Positions 30,801 to 39,175 of a stretch of DNA of 64,000 nucleotides are shown piece after piece; positions within the stretch are counted from its first letter, which is position 1; every line of letters begins with the position of its first letter. Both the position numbers and the translations under genes were made by a program. A model generated the notes under the pieces. The model worked only from the letters and a program-made list of their open reading frames with translations. It ran no database searches and was not told where the DNA came from. The DNA is from Candidatus Campylobacter infans (GTDB taxonomy: Bacteria; Campylobacterota; Campylobacteria; Campylobacterales; Campylobacteraceae): NCBI GenBank assembly GCA_009827235.1, contig SPMW01000004.1, forward strand, positions 1 through 64,000. The letters are read 5' to 3'.

Positions 30801-31896
30801 TGATGAAAGCTTACAAAATCCAAATTTTGATTTAAGTTTTATAAGAGAATTTAAAGAATATAGCAAAAAAGATATGCTCTCTTATGAAAAAGAAGTGCTT
30901 GGCTTTTATGCTAGCGGGCATCCCTTAGATGAATACAAAGAGCAAATAAGCGCCCTTACTTACACCAAAACAAGTCAGCTAGAAAGCATAAGCGATGCTA
31001 GCGAAATATTGCTAATAGGCACCATCGAAAAATACGATAATAAAATTTTTGATAGCGGACAAAAAATGCATATTTTAAGCATTATGGATATTGATGGCAG
31101 TGTTGAGGTTACGGCTTTTGATGCTTATAATAAAATAGCAAATAAACCAGCAGGCCCTTTTGCTTTTAAGGTTAAAGTAAGCAAAAACGATCAAAGGCTA
31201 AGATTAAGTTTGGTTGAGGCTTATGAATTAAGCGAGGCTAAAAGCGTAAAGCTAAAAGCAGGGCGCATAAGCGATGAGCTAATAAAGCAAAATGCCCAGC
31301 TTTTTGAGAGTGCGCACGCTAAGATTAGCGATTTTGCTAGCCTAAAAACCCAAAGCATTTTAATAGCAAAAATCAACGCCTTTGAGCAAAAAACCAGCAA
31401 AAACGGCAACGCTTATGCCAGAGTGGATTTGATAGATGAAAGTGCTAGCGCGCAATTAACCGGATTTAGCGATATTATTGAAAGCTTACAAAACCTAAAC
31501 CTAGATGAAATTTATGGCGTTATAATAAATCCATCAAAAGACAGTGCTAGCAAGCCAACCATAGCTGCTATCATAGATAAAAGCCAAATTCCTACTTTTA
31601 GCCCAGCAAAAGAGCGCAAAAGAAGCCCTAAATTTCAAAATGAGTTAAATTTTAATCCCCCAAAACTAGAAAATCAAAAAAGCAAAATCGATGGAGAGCT
31701 AGATATAAAGCTAGATTTATGCGAGCTAAACCACGATGTAATAATCAACATTCATTCATTAGCCCTAAAAGAAAAAGGCTCTTTACGCTTAAATTTACAT
31801 TTAAAATGCCCGCAAAACACCACGCGCCTTTACCGCACACAAATTGGCGTAAATAAAGATTTTGAAAATAAAATCAAACAAGCTCTTTTAGCCTGA
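27841..31896 (+). CDS. dnaE: DNA polymerase III alpha subunit
   Basis: Replicative polymerase catalytic subunit. The 1351-residue protein begins with the PHP domain (HLHTEYSLLDGF, SITDHGNMFGAIEFY), then the polymerase core with GPGRGSAAGSLVAF and the catalytic PDIDVDF, fingers (YRPGPLDSGMVDDFI; YQEQVMQVVQEIGGF), helix-hairpin-helix segments, a beta-binding region and a C-terminal OB fold (EILLIGTIEKYDNK). It is longer than the 1160-1211 residues of E. coli and H. pylori. Contributors are an acidic insert after the PHP domain (NSDDEFDDDESK) and an extended C-terminus after the OB fold. Confidence 0.98.
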   Translation: MDYTVLHLHTEYSLLDGFNQTESLAKHLNEIGVKACSITDHGNMFGAIEFYKTMKKFGIKPIIGLEAYIHNNEDLSFKLYEPRPGEKIGRKDPIYHICLYAKDEEGYKNLMYLSSMSYIKGYYYKPRINKKILREHSSGLICSSACLAGEIARNLNFNEKYLKKNNPQGYEYAKSVVMEFKEMFGDDFYLEIMRHGLYDELNIDNDLISLSLETNTKLIATNDAHYTFKDQALLQKISFKINTQSVKAKNSDDEFDDDESKYAHLPLDDRLKRTLLSEFYVKSADEMLEIFADIPEAVANTNEIASKCNLEIKLGDATPPNFKFTREYAQNFNLTLSEPDAEYSLENDAKLFEFMCEKGLKDRLKFIDQSKHEAYWERLNTEIKIIENMKFAGYMLIVADFIGYAKNQGIPVGPGRGSAAGSLVAFALKITDIDPLPYNLLFERFLNPERVSMPDIDVDFCQDKRGEVIDYVIQKYGEYNVAQVVTFGKMLAKGAVRDVARVMEVPYDEADKFAKLIPDELGITLKKRKNKKGEYEDGAYEKEPKIAEEMAKNVLLERTWEYACGLEGYVRNTGMHAAGIVISNEPLWNKTPLWHPTSNRANQHVTQYYKDYLEDVDLIKFDFLGLKTLSVIEHAKKLIKQRFNKEIIWEEIDFNDPKTYKTIQSGDTLGIFQIESAGMQDLAARLKPDCFEDIIAMIALYRPGPLDSGMVDDFIAIKHGDKKAEYAFESLKPILSPTYGVIVYQEQVMQVVQEIGGFSLGGADLVRRAMSKKKEDEMIKIRSEYLQGAKNKGYDEKKADELFELIMKFAAYGFNKSHSAAYGMVCFQTAYLKTYYPAEFMAALLTSEGGNVEKIAKYKDEINRLGYIMLPPNVNESMREFSVVSKDGKDAIIYGLESIKMLGTPVVDAIIKERGDKPYENLCDFLQRLNQYNIFNKKGYEALIKAGAVDIFGLNRRTFMENIEQILEQAKLARTARESLADSLFADDESLQNPNFDLSFIREFKEYSKKDMLSYEKEVLGFYASGHPLDEYKEQISALTYTKTSQLESISDASEILLIGTIEKYDNKIFDSGQKMHILSIMDIDGSVEVTAFDAYNKIANKPAGPFAFKVKVSKNDQRLRLSLVEAYELSEAKSVKLKAGRISDELIKQNAQLFESAHAKISDFASLKTQSILIAKINAFEQKTSKNGNAYARVDLIDESASAQLTGFSDIIESLQNLNLDEIYGVIINPSKDSASKPTIAAIIDKSQIPTFSPAKERKRSPKFQNELNFNPPKLENQKSKIDGELDIKLDLCELNHDVIINIHSLALKEKGSLRLNLHLKCPQNTTRLYRTQIGVNKDFENKIKQALLA

Positions 31897-31985
31897 TTTT
31901 AAAGCGCAAATTTTAAAATTTAGCCATTTTTTGGCATAAATTTTAAAATTTACATTAAAATTTTATAAATTTAAGTCTAGCCTTA

Positions 31986-31995
31986 GGGGGGGGGG
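31986..31995 (+). repeat. Poly-G (G10) tract in promoter
   Basis: Ten consecutive G lie one base upstream of a TACAAT -10 box (31997-32002) and 38 bp upstream of the DUF2972-like ATG. Its length would set the distance between the -10 box and upstream elements. This differs from the coding-region tract at 22.07 kb. Confidence 0.9.
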
Positions 31996-31996
31996 C

Positions 31997-32002
31997 TACA
32001 AT
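31997..32002 (+). promoter_or_regulatory. -10 box of the DUF2972-like gene
   Basis: TACAAT directly after the G10 tract, giving a leader of about 25 nt with AAGGA before ATG 32034. The tract occupies the spacer where Campylobacter promoters normally hold T-rich DNA. Confidence 0.5.
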
Positions 32003-32033
32003 ATATAGCTAATATTAAGTTTAAGGATTAGCT

Positions 32034-33605
32034 ATGACATTAGAGCAAATTTGTAGTATCGGCAAGGTTGAAATAAACGATGAAAATACCAAAATCATAA
32101 AATCTTATCAACAATACATAATCCCTTGGCTAAATAGCGATAAATTTAAAGATCACTGGGCAAACAAACCCTATCCACCGCTAATTGATCCAGATAAAAT
32201 GGAGTGGGGCGGCTCAGATGCCTTACATGCTTGGACGCTTAATTTGCCTTTGCCAAAATTTTATGATTTTGTGGTTTTTGGCTCGCACGGGGTTGGCATA
32301 AGCACTGCGATGAATAGGTTTTTATGGATGTGTAAGGCTGTGGCTGTGTGCTGCAATAAACTAGCAAAAATAAATGAAAAAGACGAAAAAGAAAACCCAT
32401 CAAATAAGGCAAATTATGTAAATATGCTAAAACATCTTGTTTTTTTTGAGGGGTTTAGAAAAGCCCAGGCCAAAAGATTAGAAGATAAAGAAATTGAGGC
32501 TATGAGTTTTAAGTATGTTTATTTACAGCTAAATGACTTTATAAACGACAGCGATGCTAAGAAATTTTATAGCCTAATCGATGCTAGCCTAGCCCTTCAC
32601 ATCGTGCGCGATCCTATCTCAAACCTAAAAAGTTTAGTAAATAACCCCCAAATGATAACTCACACAAAATACGAAGACGATGAAAATCTTAAAAAATTTG
32701 CTCTAAATTTTAATACCAACGCCAAAAAAACATTATCAAAGGTGATAATCTACCCACAAGGCGGAGCTTTTGAAAAGAAAAAAATGCAAAAAATCGGCGA
32801 AGGCGGAGAAATGAATGTGCGCCCTTGTATTGATAGCATTGATTACTGGATGCTTGATAACACGCAAACTTTTCACGATGGCGCGCTTTTTACCTTGCTA
32901 AGTGGCTCGCTAAATAAAATCAAGCTAAAACAAACAACTGATTTTATTGGAGAAAAAAGCTATGATTGTATGTGCGAGATTTGCGAGTTTTTTGGCTTAG
33001 ATAAACCAGATGAAAAATTTGCGCCTATTTTTGCTAAAAGAGCAGCAAATAGCGTAGGATTTTTACCACTTAGCATTTACGCAGATGATAAAACTGAGTT
33101 TTTTGATAAAAAATTTGGCGCAGGTGCTAAGTTTAATGCCGCTTCTATAAAAAACAGCGCAAAAATAATCCTTAGCTCAGCAAACGACCCAGCAGCCAAG
33201 CTTTCGCGCTATGATATAAGCGAGTATTTTAAAGATGTAAAAGGCTTTGATGATAGTGCGATGCTAATAAGCACTGGCGCAGATGATCTAGTAAAGCTTC
33301 TAGCTCCAAATATGATGAAAAAGCTTAAATATTATATAAAATCTTTACTAAAAGCTATTGATGAAATTTTTGAAGAGCATTATAAATATAGATTTAGCGA
33401 AGATGATGTTTTGGAGTATTTTAGGCAAAATAAACGCTCGCGCCAGGTGATGAATTATATTTTAAATCAGCATTTGTATTTTTTAAATACGCACAAACCA
33501 GATGTAGTAAAAAACTATAAATGGTATCAAAAATTTTTAGAGCTTTGTAAAGACGATGAGCCACTAGAAAATAGCGATGTAAATTTTAGTGTAACTTCAT
33601 TTTAA
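32034..33605 (+). CDS. DUF2972-type protein with sulfotransferase-like motifs
   Basis: A 523-residue cytosolic protein resembling the Campylobacter-restricted DUF2972 family, loosely annotated as sugar transferases. Diagnostic segments are PYPPLIDPDK, AWTLNLPLPKFYDFVVFGS, IVRDPISNLKSLVN and RPCIDSIDYWMLDN. FGSHGVGIST (82-91) resembles a nucleotide-binding loop. R192-D-P-x5-S200 has the Arg/Ser spacing of the sulfotransferase 3'-phosphate motif. No signal peptide or transmembrane helix. The C-terminal 100 residues are helical and charged. ATG 32034 has AAGGA upstream. Transcription may be phase-variable through the G10 tract. A surface-glycan role is inferred from the family and the switch. 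Confidence 0.7.
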   Translation: MTLEQICSIGKVEINDENTKIIKSYQQYIIPWLNSDKFKDHWANKPYPPLIDPDKMEWGGSDALHAWTLNLPLPKFYDFVVFGSHGVGISTAMNRFLWMCKAVAVCCNKLAKINEKDEKENPSNKANYVNMLKHLVFFEGFRKAQAKRLEDKEIEAMSFKYVYLQLNDFINDSDAKKFYSLIDASLALHIVRDPISNLKSLVNNPQMITHTKYEDDENLKKFALNFNTNAKKTLSKVIIYPQGGAFEKKKMQKIGEGGEMNVRPCIDSIDYWMLDNTQTFHDGALFTLLSGSLNKIKLKQTTDFIGEKSYDCMCEICEFFGLDKPDEKFAPIFAKRAANSVGFLPLSIYADDKTEFFDKKFGAGAKFNAASIKNSAKIILSSANDPAAKLSRYDISEYFKDVKGFDDSAMLISTGADDLVKLLAPNMMKKLKYYIKSLLKAIDEIFEEHYKYRFSEDDVLEYFRQNKRSRQVMNYILNQHLYFLNTHKPDVVKNYKWYQKFLELCKDDEPLENSDVNFSVTSF

Positions 33606-33633
33606 AATTTGCTAATAAGCCCTAAACTTTTGC

Positions 33634-33639
33634 TATAAT
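33634..33639 (+). promoter_or_regulatory. -10 box of putP promoter
   Basis: Consensus TATAAT in the extended TTTTGC-TATAAT-CGCG context, 25 bp upstream of the putP ATG, with AAAAGGA as ribosome binding site between. Confidence 0.65.
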
Positions 33640-33663
33640 CGCGCATTTTGCAAAAGGATATAA

Positions 33664-35160
33664 ATGAGCCTATACATCGCTATTGGTATATATTTTGCCG
33701 TGCTTTTAGTAATTGGCGCGCTAAGTTATAAAAGAGAATCTAATTTAAATGAATATTTGCTTGATAATCGCCGCTTAGGCCCAGTTACTACTGCTTTAAG
33801 CGCTGGGGCTAGCGATATGAGTGGCTGGATGCTACTTGGCATTCCTGGCGCGCTTTATCTTAGCGGGATTAGCACGGTTTGGATACTTTTTGGGCTAGTA
33901 ATTGGCGCGTGGGCGAATTACCGCTATTTAGCGCGCAGATTACGCATTTATACAGAAGTAGCAGATGATTCAATTACCATACCAGACTACCTTGAAAAAC
34001 GCTTCAAAGACCGCACAAAAGCTCTTCGCATAATCTCTGGCATTTTAATTTTAATTTTTTATACTCTTTATGTTAGTAGCGGGATAATAGCTGGGGGCAA
34101 AAGTTTTGTTAGTTTTTTTGGGCTAAATTTTGAATACGGCGCGATTTTAACGCTTGGGATAGTTGTTTTTTATACATTTTTTGGTGGGTTTAAGGCTGTT
34201 TGTTTGACAGATGCTTTTCAGGGTGCGTTGATGTTTGCTGTGATGGTGGCAATCCCGCTAATGGCATATTTTAGCCTTGATTTTAACTCTACAAATTTTA
34301 ATCCAAATGGATTTATCGCCACGATAAACTCCCTTGATAGTGAGCATTTAAATCTTTTTGCGGGGCAGAGTTTTTTGGGGATTTTAGGACTTTTGGCTTG
34401 GGGTTTTGGCTATTTTGGACAGCCTCATATCATCGTGCGTTTTATGGCTATAAAAAATCACACAGAGCTTGATTTTGCCCGTAAAATCGGTATTTCTTGG
34501 ATGGTTATAAGTTTAATTGGCGCGAGCGTTACTGGATTAATTGGCTTTGTGTATTTTAGCCAGCAGCCTTTAAAAGACCACGAAACCGTGCTTTTAGAGC
34601 TTGGCAATGCTTTATTTCATCCTTTCGTGCTTGGCATTATCATTTCAGCGGTGCTAGCAGCTATTATGAGCACGATTTCTAGCCAGCTTTTAGTAAGTGC
34701 TAGCTCGATTACGCGTGATTTTATTTTTGCTTTTTATAAGCACGAAGTGAGCATAAAAACGCAAGTAATAACTGGGAGAATCGCCGTTGTGGTAGTGGCT
34801 TTAATAGCTACTATTTTTGCTTTTAACTCCACAGATACGGTGCTTGGAGTAGTTGGCAATGCTTGGGCTGGTTTTGGTGCTAGTTTTGGGCCTGTGTTGC
34901 TTTTTAGCCTTTATTCGCGTAATATGAGCGCATTTAGCGCGCTTGTTGGTATGCTAGTTGGCGGAATTACCGTGCTTTTGTGGATTAGCTTTGGGCTTAA
35001 TAGCGTGGTTTATGAACTTTTGCCGGGATTTATTTTTTCAGCTTTTAGCATTTGGGTGATAAATCACTACACAGGCTTAATCTCTAAAATGAATAACGAG
35101 CCAAGCCAAAGCGCGGTAAATATGGAATTTGATAAAATGGATAAATTAAGCAAGGATTAA
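33664..35160 (+). CDS. putP: Sodium/proline symporter PutP
   Basis: Sodium:solute symporter (SSS family) importing proline, an important carbon and energy source for Campylobacter. The 498 residues form about 13 transmembrane helices. The N-terminal YKRESNLNEYLLDNRRLGPVTTALSAGASDMSGWMLLGIPGA contains the conserved Na+-binding region of PutP. QPHIIVRFMAI and SQLLVSASSITRDF are also characteristic. It has its own promoter, and a strong inverted repeat follows the stop. putA is not adjacent. Confidence 0.95.
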   Translation: MSLYIAIGIYFAVLLVIGALSYKRESNLNEYLLDNRRLGPVTTALSAGASDMSGWMLLGIPGALYLSGISTVWILFGLVIGAWANYRYLARRLRIYTEVADDSITIPDYLEKRFKDRTKALRIISGILILIFYTLYVSSGIIAGGKSFVSFFGLNFEYGAILTLGIVVFYTFFGGFKAVCLTDAFQGALMFAVMVAIPLMAYFSLDFNSTNFNPNGFIATINSLDSEHLNLFAGQSFLGILGLLAWGFGYFGQPHIIVRFMAIKNHTELDFARKIGISWMVISLIGASVTGLIGFVYFSQQPLKDHETVLLELGNALFHPFVLGIIISAVLAAIMSTISSQLLVSASSITRDFIFAFYKHEVSIKTQVITGRIAVVVVALIATIFAFNSTDTVLGVVGNAWAGFGASFGPVLLFSLYSRNMSAFSALVGMLVGGITVLLWISFGLNSVVYELLPGFIFSAFSIWVINHYTGLISKMNNEPSQSAVNMEFDKMDKLSKD

Positions 35161-35190
35161 AATTTGCCTAATTTTCATTAGGCAAATTTT
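35159..35190. terminator. Bidirectional intrinsic terminator
   Basis: AAAATTTGCCTAAT, a TTTC loop, then the exact complement ATTAGGCAAATTTT. It separates the convergent putP and dynamin-like genes and ends in T-runs on both strands. Confidence 0.8.
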
Positions 35191-36989
35191 GTAAATTTTT
35201 CAAGTTCTTTAAATGATAAAAGATTGTCGTTGTGTCGTTTTTTGATCCCATCTAGGCTTTTTATATTTTTTATGCTTAGTTCAAAAAAGCTCTGCTTTAA
35301 AGAGCGCAAAAATTTCACACAAAAAGGCGCAGTGCCGATAAACTCGCTCTCAAACTCATAATAACTAAGCTCATTAAGCACGCGCTCGGTTATTTCGTTT
35401 TCTTTTGGATAATAAAGGCTAAAACTAAGTGGCTCGCTTTCATAATCTTTTCTTGCGCGTTCTAATTTGTTTGCTAAAAAATCCACGCTAAGGCGGATTG
35501 AGTTTTGATAATTTGTAGAAATTTTAATATTTATGCGTTCAAAAAATAGCCCAAGATGCGCGTATTTGGCATTTAATTCAGCTTTATAAGGGCTAATGAA
35601 GCTTGCATAGACATCACAGCTAAATTGCCTAATATCAGCAAAAAGCCTATCTGAGTGTAATTCATCGCTTTTTCTTAGCGTTTCATAGCGCGCTTTAAAA
35701 AGCTTGATTTCATCATCAAGCACGGCAATAATCTCATCAATATCGCCTTTAATTTTAGCGTGTAGATTATCCATTTCGCGTTTAAAATTTCTAAAAATTT
35801 TACTCATTTTATCGTCATTATAAATTAGTTTGCTTAGGGCTTCGTTGCTATCAAGCACAGGGCAAGAATAGCTGATTTTTTCGTAATTTTGCGCCCCCAA
35901 AATGCTTTTTTTTGGCTTAAAATATTCGCATTTTTGCTCTTTTATTGCGTTTTTTATCTCAGCACTAATTGTTAAGGCGTGGCGTTTAAGCTCATTAAAG
36001 GCTAGCTCAAAATCTTTTTTGTATTCGTTTTCTAGGTTGCTTAGCTTTTTTTCAAAAGAGTTTGAAAATCTCATAATGATTGATGTTAGCTCGGCTATTA
36101 TGCTACTAGCTCTTATTTCTTGGGCGTTTAATGAGTTTAGGATTAAAGCGCAATTAGAGCGAATGAAGTTTTCTTTGTTATTTTTTAAGCCTTTTAAAAA
36201 GCTAAAAACTTCGCTAAATCCGCTATTTTCTTCGCCTTTAAGCTCCATTAGAGCTGAAATCGCATAAGTTGCGCTAAAAAAATCTTTATAAGTAAGGGCG
36301 CAGTGGGCTAAAACGCGCTTTATTTCATCATCATTTAATCTATCTTTTTGATTTAATAAGCACAGCGCATTTGCTTTTAGCGTGCTTGGGATTAGCTCTA
36401 ATTCGTTAATCTCGCTAGCGCGCGCGGCGTTATTTATCAAGCTAATCCAAATTAGCGCATTTGCTTGGCGGAGGATTTGCATGGTTTCTTTGGTATCGGC
36501 ATTTGAGCGCGAATTAAGCCCTGGCGTATCGATAAAACTAACATCTTTTAAAATTTCATTATTTAAATAAATATAAAGATGCTTTACATCTTTTAGAGCT
36601 TTTCGCTGATCCACAAAGGCCCCAATCTCGCTAAGGCTTAAATACTCTTGCCTGCCATCATTGTATAAAGCCATTAAAAAATTATGCGGGGCGTATTTGA
36701 TAAAAGTCGGCTTTGCTGTAACTGGCACCACACCAGTTGGTAAAATTTCACTTCCTAAAAGAGCGTTTAAAAAGCTAGATTTACCACTGCTAAATTGCCC
36801 AACAATCGCCACAAAAGGCGGTTCATAATTTAAAAAATCAAGTGAGTTTAAGCGCTCTTTAAGCTCGCTGCTTGGGTGGAGCTTTGGCTCTAAAACGCTA
36901 GCACAAAATCGCTCAAACTCACCCTTAAATCCTTGCGAAAAACTAAAATCATAAAGGCTTTTATACTCAGCAATAAACTCTTTTAGCAT
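35178..36989 (-). CDS. Dynamin-like GTPase (DLP2-type)
   Basis: A 603-residue bacterial dynamin-family GTPase. G1 GQFSSGKS is at 64-71, G3 DTPGLNSR and G4 NQKDRL follow, then a long helical region (about 270-520) with alternating acidic and basic helices consistent with a dynamin stalk/neck. It overlaps the upstream 695-residue GTPase by 7 bp. C. jejuni has an adjacent pair (Cj0411/Cj0412, DLP1 and DLP2) shown to form a hetero-oligomer that tethers membranes, so the pair here is probably equivalent. Which of the two is DLP1 or DLP2 is assigned by order and size only. Confidence 0.88.
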   Translation of the reverse strand: MLKEFIAEYKSLYDFSFSQGFKGEFERFCASVLEPKLHPSSELKERLNSLDFLNYEPPFVAIVGQFSSGKSSFLNALLGSEILPTGVVPVTAKPTFIKYAPHNFLMALYNDGRQEYLSLSEIGAFVDQRKALKDVKHLYIYLNNEILKDVSFIDTPGLNSRSNADTKETMQILRQANALIWISLINNAARASEINELELIPSTLKANALCLLNQKDRLNDDEIKRVLAHCALTYKDFFSATYAISALMELKGEENSGFSEVFSFLKGLKNNKENFIRSNCALILNSLNAQEIRASSIIAELTSIIMRFSNSFEKKLSNLENEYKKDFELAFNELKRHALTISAEIKNAIKEQKCEYFKPKKSILGAQNYEKISYSCPVLDSNEALSKLIYNDDKMSKIFRNFKREMDNLHAKIKGDIDEIIAVLDDEIKLFKARYETLRKSDELHSDRLFADIRQFSCDVYASFISPYKAELNAKYAHLGLFFERINIKISTNYQNSIRLSVDFLANKLERARKDYESEPLSFSLYYPKENEITERVLNELSYYEFESEFIGTAPFCVKFLRSLKQSFFELSIKNIKSLDGIKKRHNDNLLSFKELEKFTKFA

Positions 36990-39070
36990 TCTTTTAACCT
37001 TGTTAATAAATTTTGTAAAAACTCTAATTCATTTTCTTTATTTTCTTTTAGTTCTTTTAGCTTGGCTTTGTCTTCTTTGGCTTGATCTAAGAGTGTTTGG
37101 AGCTGGCTTGATTGCTCGTTTAGGTTTTGTTGTATGGAATTTATGGCCAAATTGGTGCTGTTTTTAAGCTCATCTACGCAAATTTTAAGCAAATCGCTAA
37201 CTAATTTAAGCGGATTTAGCGTGCTAATAAAATCATTTAGCAAATTTTGAATATTTAAATTAAGCTTGCTTAGATCGCTTTCGTTTTTTATGGCGTTTTT
37301 TAGTGCGTTGTTAAGATCATTAAAGCTTGGGCGTGGGGCATTTTTTTGTAAGTACTCTCTTGCGTTAAAGCTAAGATCAGGCAAGTTTGTAAGATTAAAT
37401 CTAAGCTTAATATCATCAAAAATCCCGCCTAAATCAAGCTTGGCTCTGCTATCGCGCAATAAATCAAGCAACATATCATTTATGCCACTTGCACAAATTA
37501 TATTTATGCGATCAAAATTTATCTTGCTTTTTTTATCTTTTGTGTATTTGATATCGGCTATCACGCGCCCTGCTAGATTAGCGCAAATACTAGATATTTC
37601 ACTTTTTTGCTCTATTTGTTTTGCCAAATCATTAAAAATATTTTCTAGCTTTGCGTTTATTTGGTTTTTGGCGTTTAAGATGGCGTTTTGTTTGGCTAAG
37701 AGCGAGTTGATGTTGTCATCTTTATTTTGGCTTATAAGCGCGCTTAGGCTTTGGCTCGCTTCGTTTATCAAGCTTAAAATTATAAGCCCTAGCTCTTTTT
37801 TGTAATTTTGTAAAATTATGCTAGCTTTTTTAGAATTTTGGCCAAAAAAGCTTTCATACAAATGCGCTTTTAGCTCGTTTATGCCTATGTTTTTTGGCGC
37901 GCTTAGCTTAAAATAATGAACCTTATTAGCCAAGCTCTCATCAAAGCCACATTCTTTTAATTCTGTTTTTATGCTTTGTTTTGTGTATTCTAGCGCGCTT
38001 TTTAGCTCTGTTTCATCTAATTCATCAATATGGGTTAAAACCACGCCAAATTCGCTACTCTTAGCATTTTGTAGCACTTCGCAAATAAATAGCATATCTT
38101 TTTTGCTAGATGCTTGGGCGGCGTTCATTAAATGTAAAATATAATCGCATTTATTGATATAGCTTTTAGTTAGCTCTTCGCGCCAAATAACAGCATCATC
38201 AAGCCCTGGGGTATCTACAATGCTTAATCCATCTTTTAAAATTTCTAAATCTAAAAAAATCTCGCTTTGTTTTATGTATCTTGCAAGGGCGGAATTTGCG
38301 CCTGTGTAGTTTTTTAGCTCATCTAAACTCACGCTAAGCTCGCTTAAATCTTTTATCTCTAAGCCCATTAGCTCTTGTAGGTTCTTATCCAAAAACTCGA
38401 TTTTAGCGTGCTTTTGCTTGTCATAGCTTAGCACGCTTATGCTAGCAGTTTCTGGGATATTTGATACGCCAAGGATATTTTGCCCCATTAAGGCATTTAG
38501 CGTGCTTGATTTGCCAGCATTTATTACGCCAGTAATTGCTACATAAAAGCGTGAATTATTAGCATTTTGCTCGGCGTTTTCTAGCCTTTGATAAAGGCTT
38601 TTTTGCTTTGAAATTTTAAAATACTCACAAAGGCTTTTATAAATTTCATTTAAACTGGCTAAATTTTGTAAAAAGCTAGTATTTAGCTGGGCAGAAGTTG
38701 CTAAATCTTTAAGTTTTAATTCGTTTAAAAAGGTGCTGATTTTTTCAAAATGGCTAAACTCACAAAGATTTTCTTTGCTTAAAATTTTAAGTGCTTCTAA
38801 AAGCTCGGCACGCTTGATTTTTAGGGCATTTACATTAAAAATCGCGCTTGATTGTAAAAGTTCTAAATTATAAAGATTAAGCTCTAAATCAAGATTTTTA
38901 AAAAGCTCTTTAAAGCTATCTAGGCTAGCAAAACGCTCGTAATTTTGCGGGTTGGTAGCTAGTATGATAGCAGCAGTTTGTGCGCTAAGATTTTTGATCT
39001 CTTTATAATCGATGTAGAGCTTATTAAAACCCCAAATTTGTTGTAAAAGCTCATCAATTCGTGCTTTCAT
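36983..39070 (-). CDS. Dynamin-like GTPase (DLP1-type)
   Basis: A 695-residue dynamin-family GTPase with a helical N-terminal extension (1-170) before the G domain: G1 GVINAGKS at 181-188, G3 DTPGLDDAV and a G4-like THIDEL. The remainder is long helices. A coiled coil ends the protein (about 640-690, QLQTLLDQAKEDKAKLKELKE). It is the first gene of a two-gene unit, its stop overlapping the start of the second GTPase. The role in membrane remodelling or tethering is inferred from the C. jejuni pair. No transmembrane segment is obvious. Confidence 0.88.
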   Translation of the reverse strand: MKARIDELLQQIWGFNKLYIDYKEIKNLSAQTAAIILATNPQNYERFASLDSFKELFKNLDLELNLYNLELLQSSAIFNVNALKIKRAELLEALKILSKENLCEFSHFEKISTFLNELKLKDLATSAQLNTSFLQNLASLNEIYKSLCEYFKISKQKSLYQRLENAEQNANNSRFYVAITGVINAGKSSTLNALMGQNILGVSNIPETASISVLSYDKQKHAKIEFLDKNLQELMGLEIKDLSELSVSLDELKNYTGANSALARYIKQSEIFLDLEILKDGLSIVDTPGLDDAVIWREELTKSYINKCDYILHLMNAAQASSKKDMLFICEVLQNAKSSEFGVVLTHIDELDETELKSALEYTKQSIKTELKECGFDESLANKVHYFKLSAPKNIGINELKAHLYESFFGQNSKKASIILQNYKKELGLIILSLINEASQSLSALISQNKDDNINSLLAKQNAILNAKNQINAKLENIFNDLAKQIEQKSEISSICANLAGRVIADIKYTKDKKSKINFDRINIICASGINDMLLDLLRDSRAKLDLGGIFDDIKLRFNLTNLPDLSFNAREYLQKNAPRPSFNDLNNALKNAIKNESDLSKLNLNIQNLLNDFISTLNPLKLVSDLLKICVDELKNSTNLAINSIQQNLNEQSSQLQTLLDQAKEDKAKLKELKENKENELEFLQNLLTRLKEC

Positions 39071-39149
39071 ATGACCTTCTTAAATAAAATAAAGCCAAAA
39101 TGTTAGCTAAATTGAGATTAAAATTTGTTTTATAAGCGCAAAAACACGC

Positions 39150-39155
39150 TATAAT
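39150..39155 (+). promoter_or_regulatory. -10 box of the DNA ligase gene
   Basis: TATAAT in an ACACGC-TATAAT-CTAG context, 21 bp upstream of the ligase ATG; AAGGA lies between. Confidence 0.6.
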
Positions 39156-39175
39156 CTAGCCTTTAAGGACAAAAA

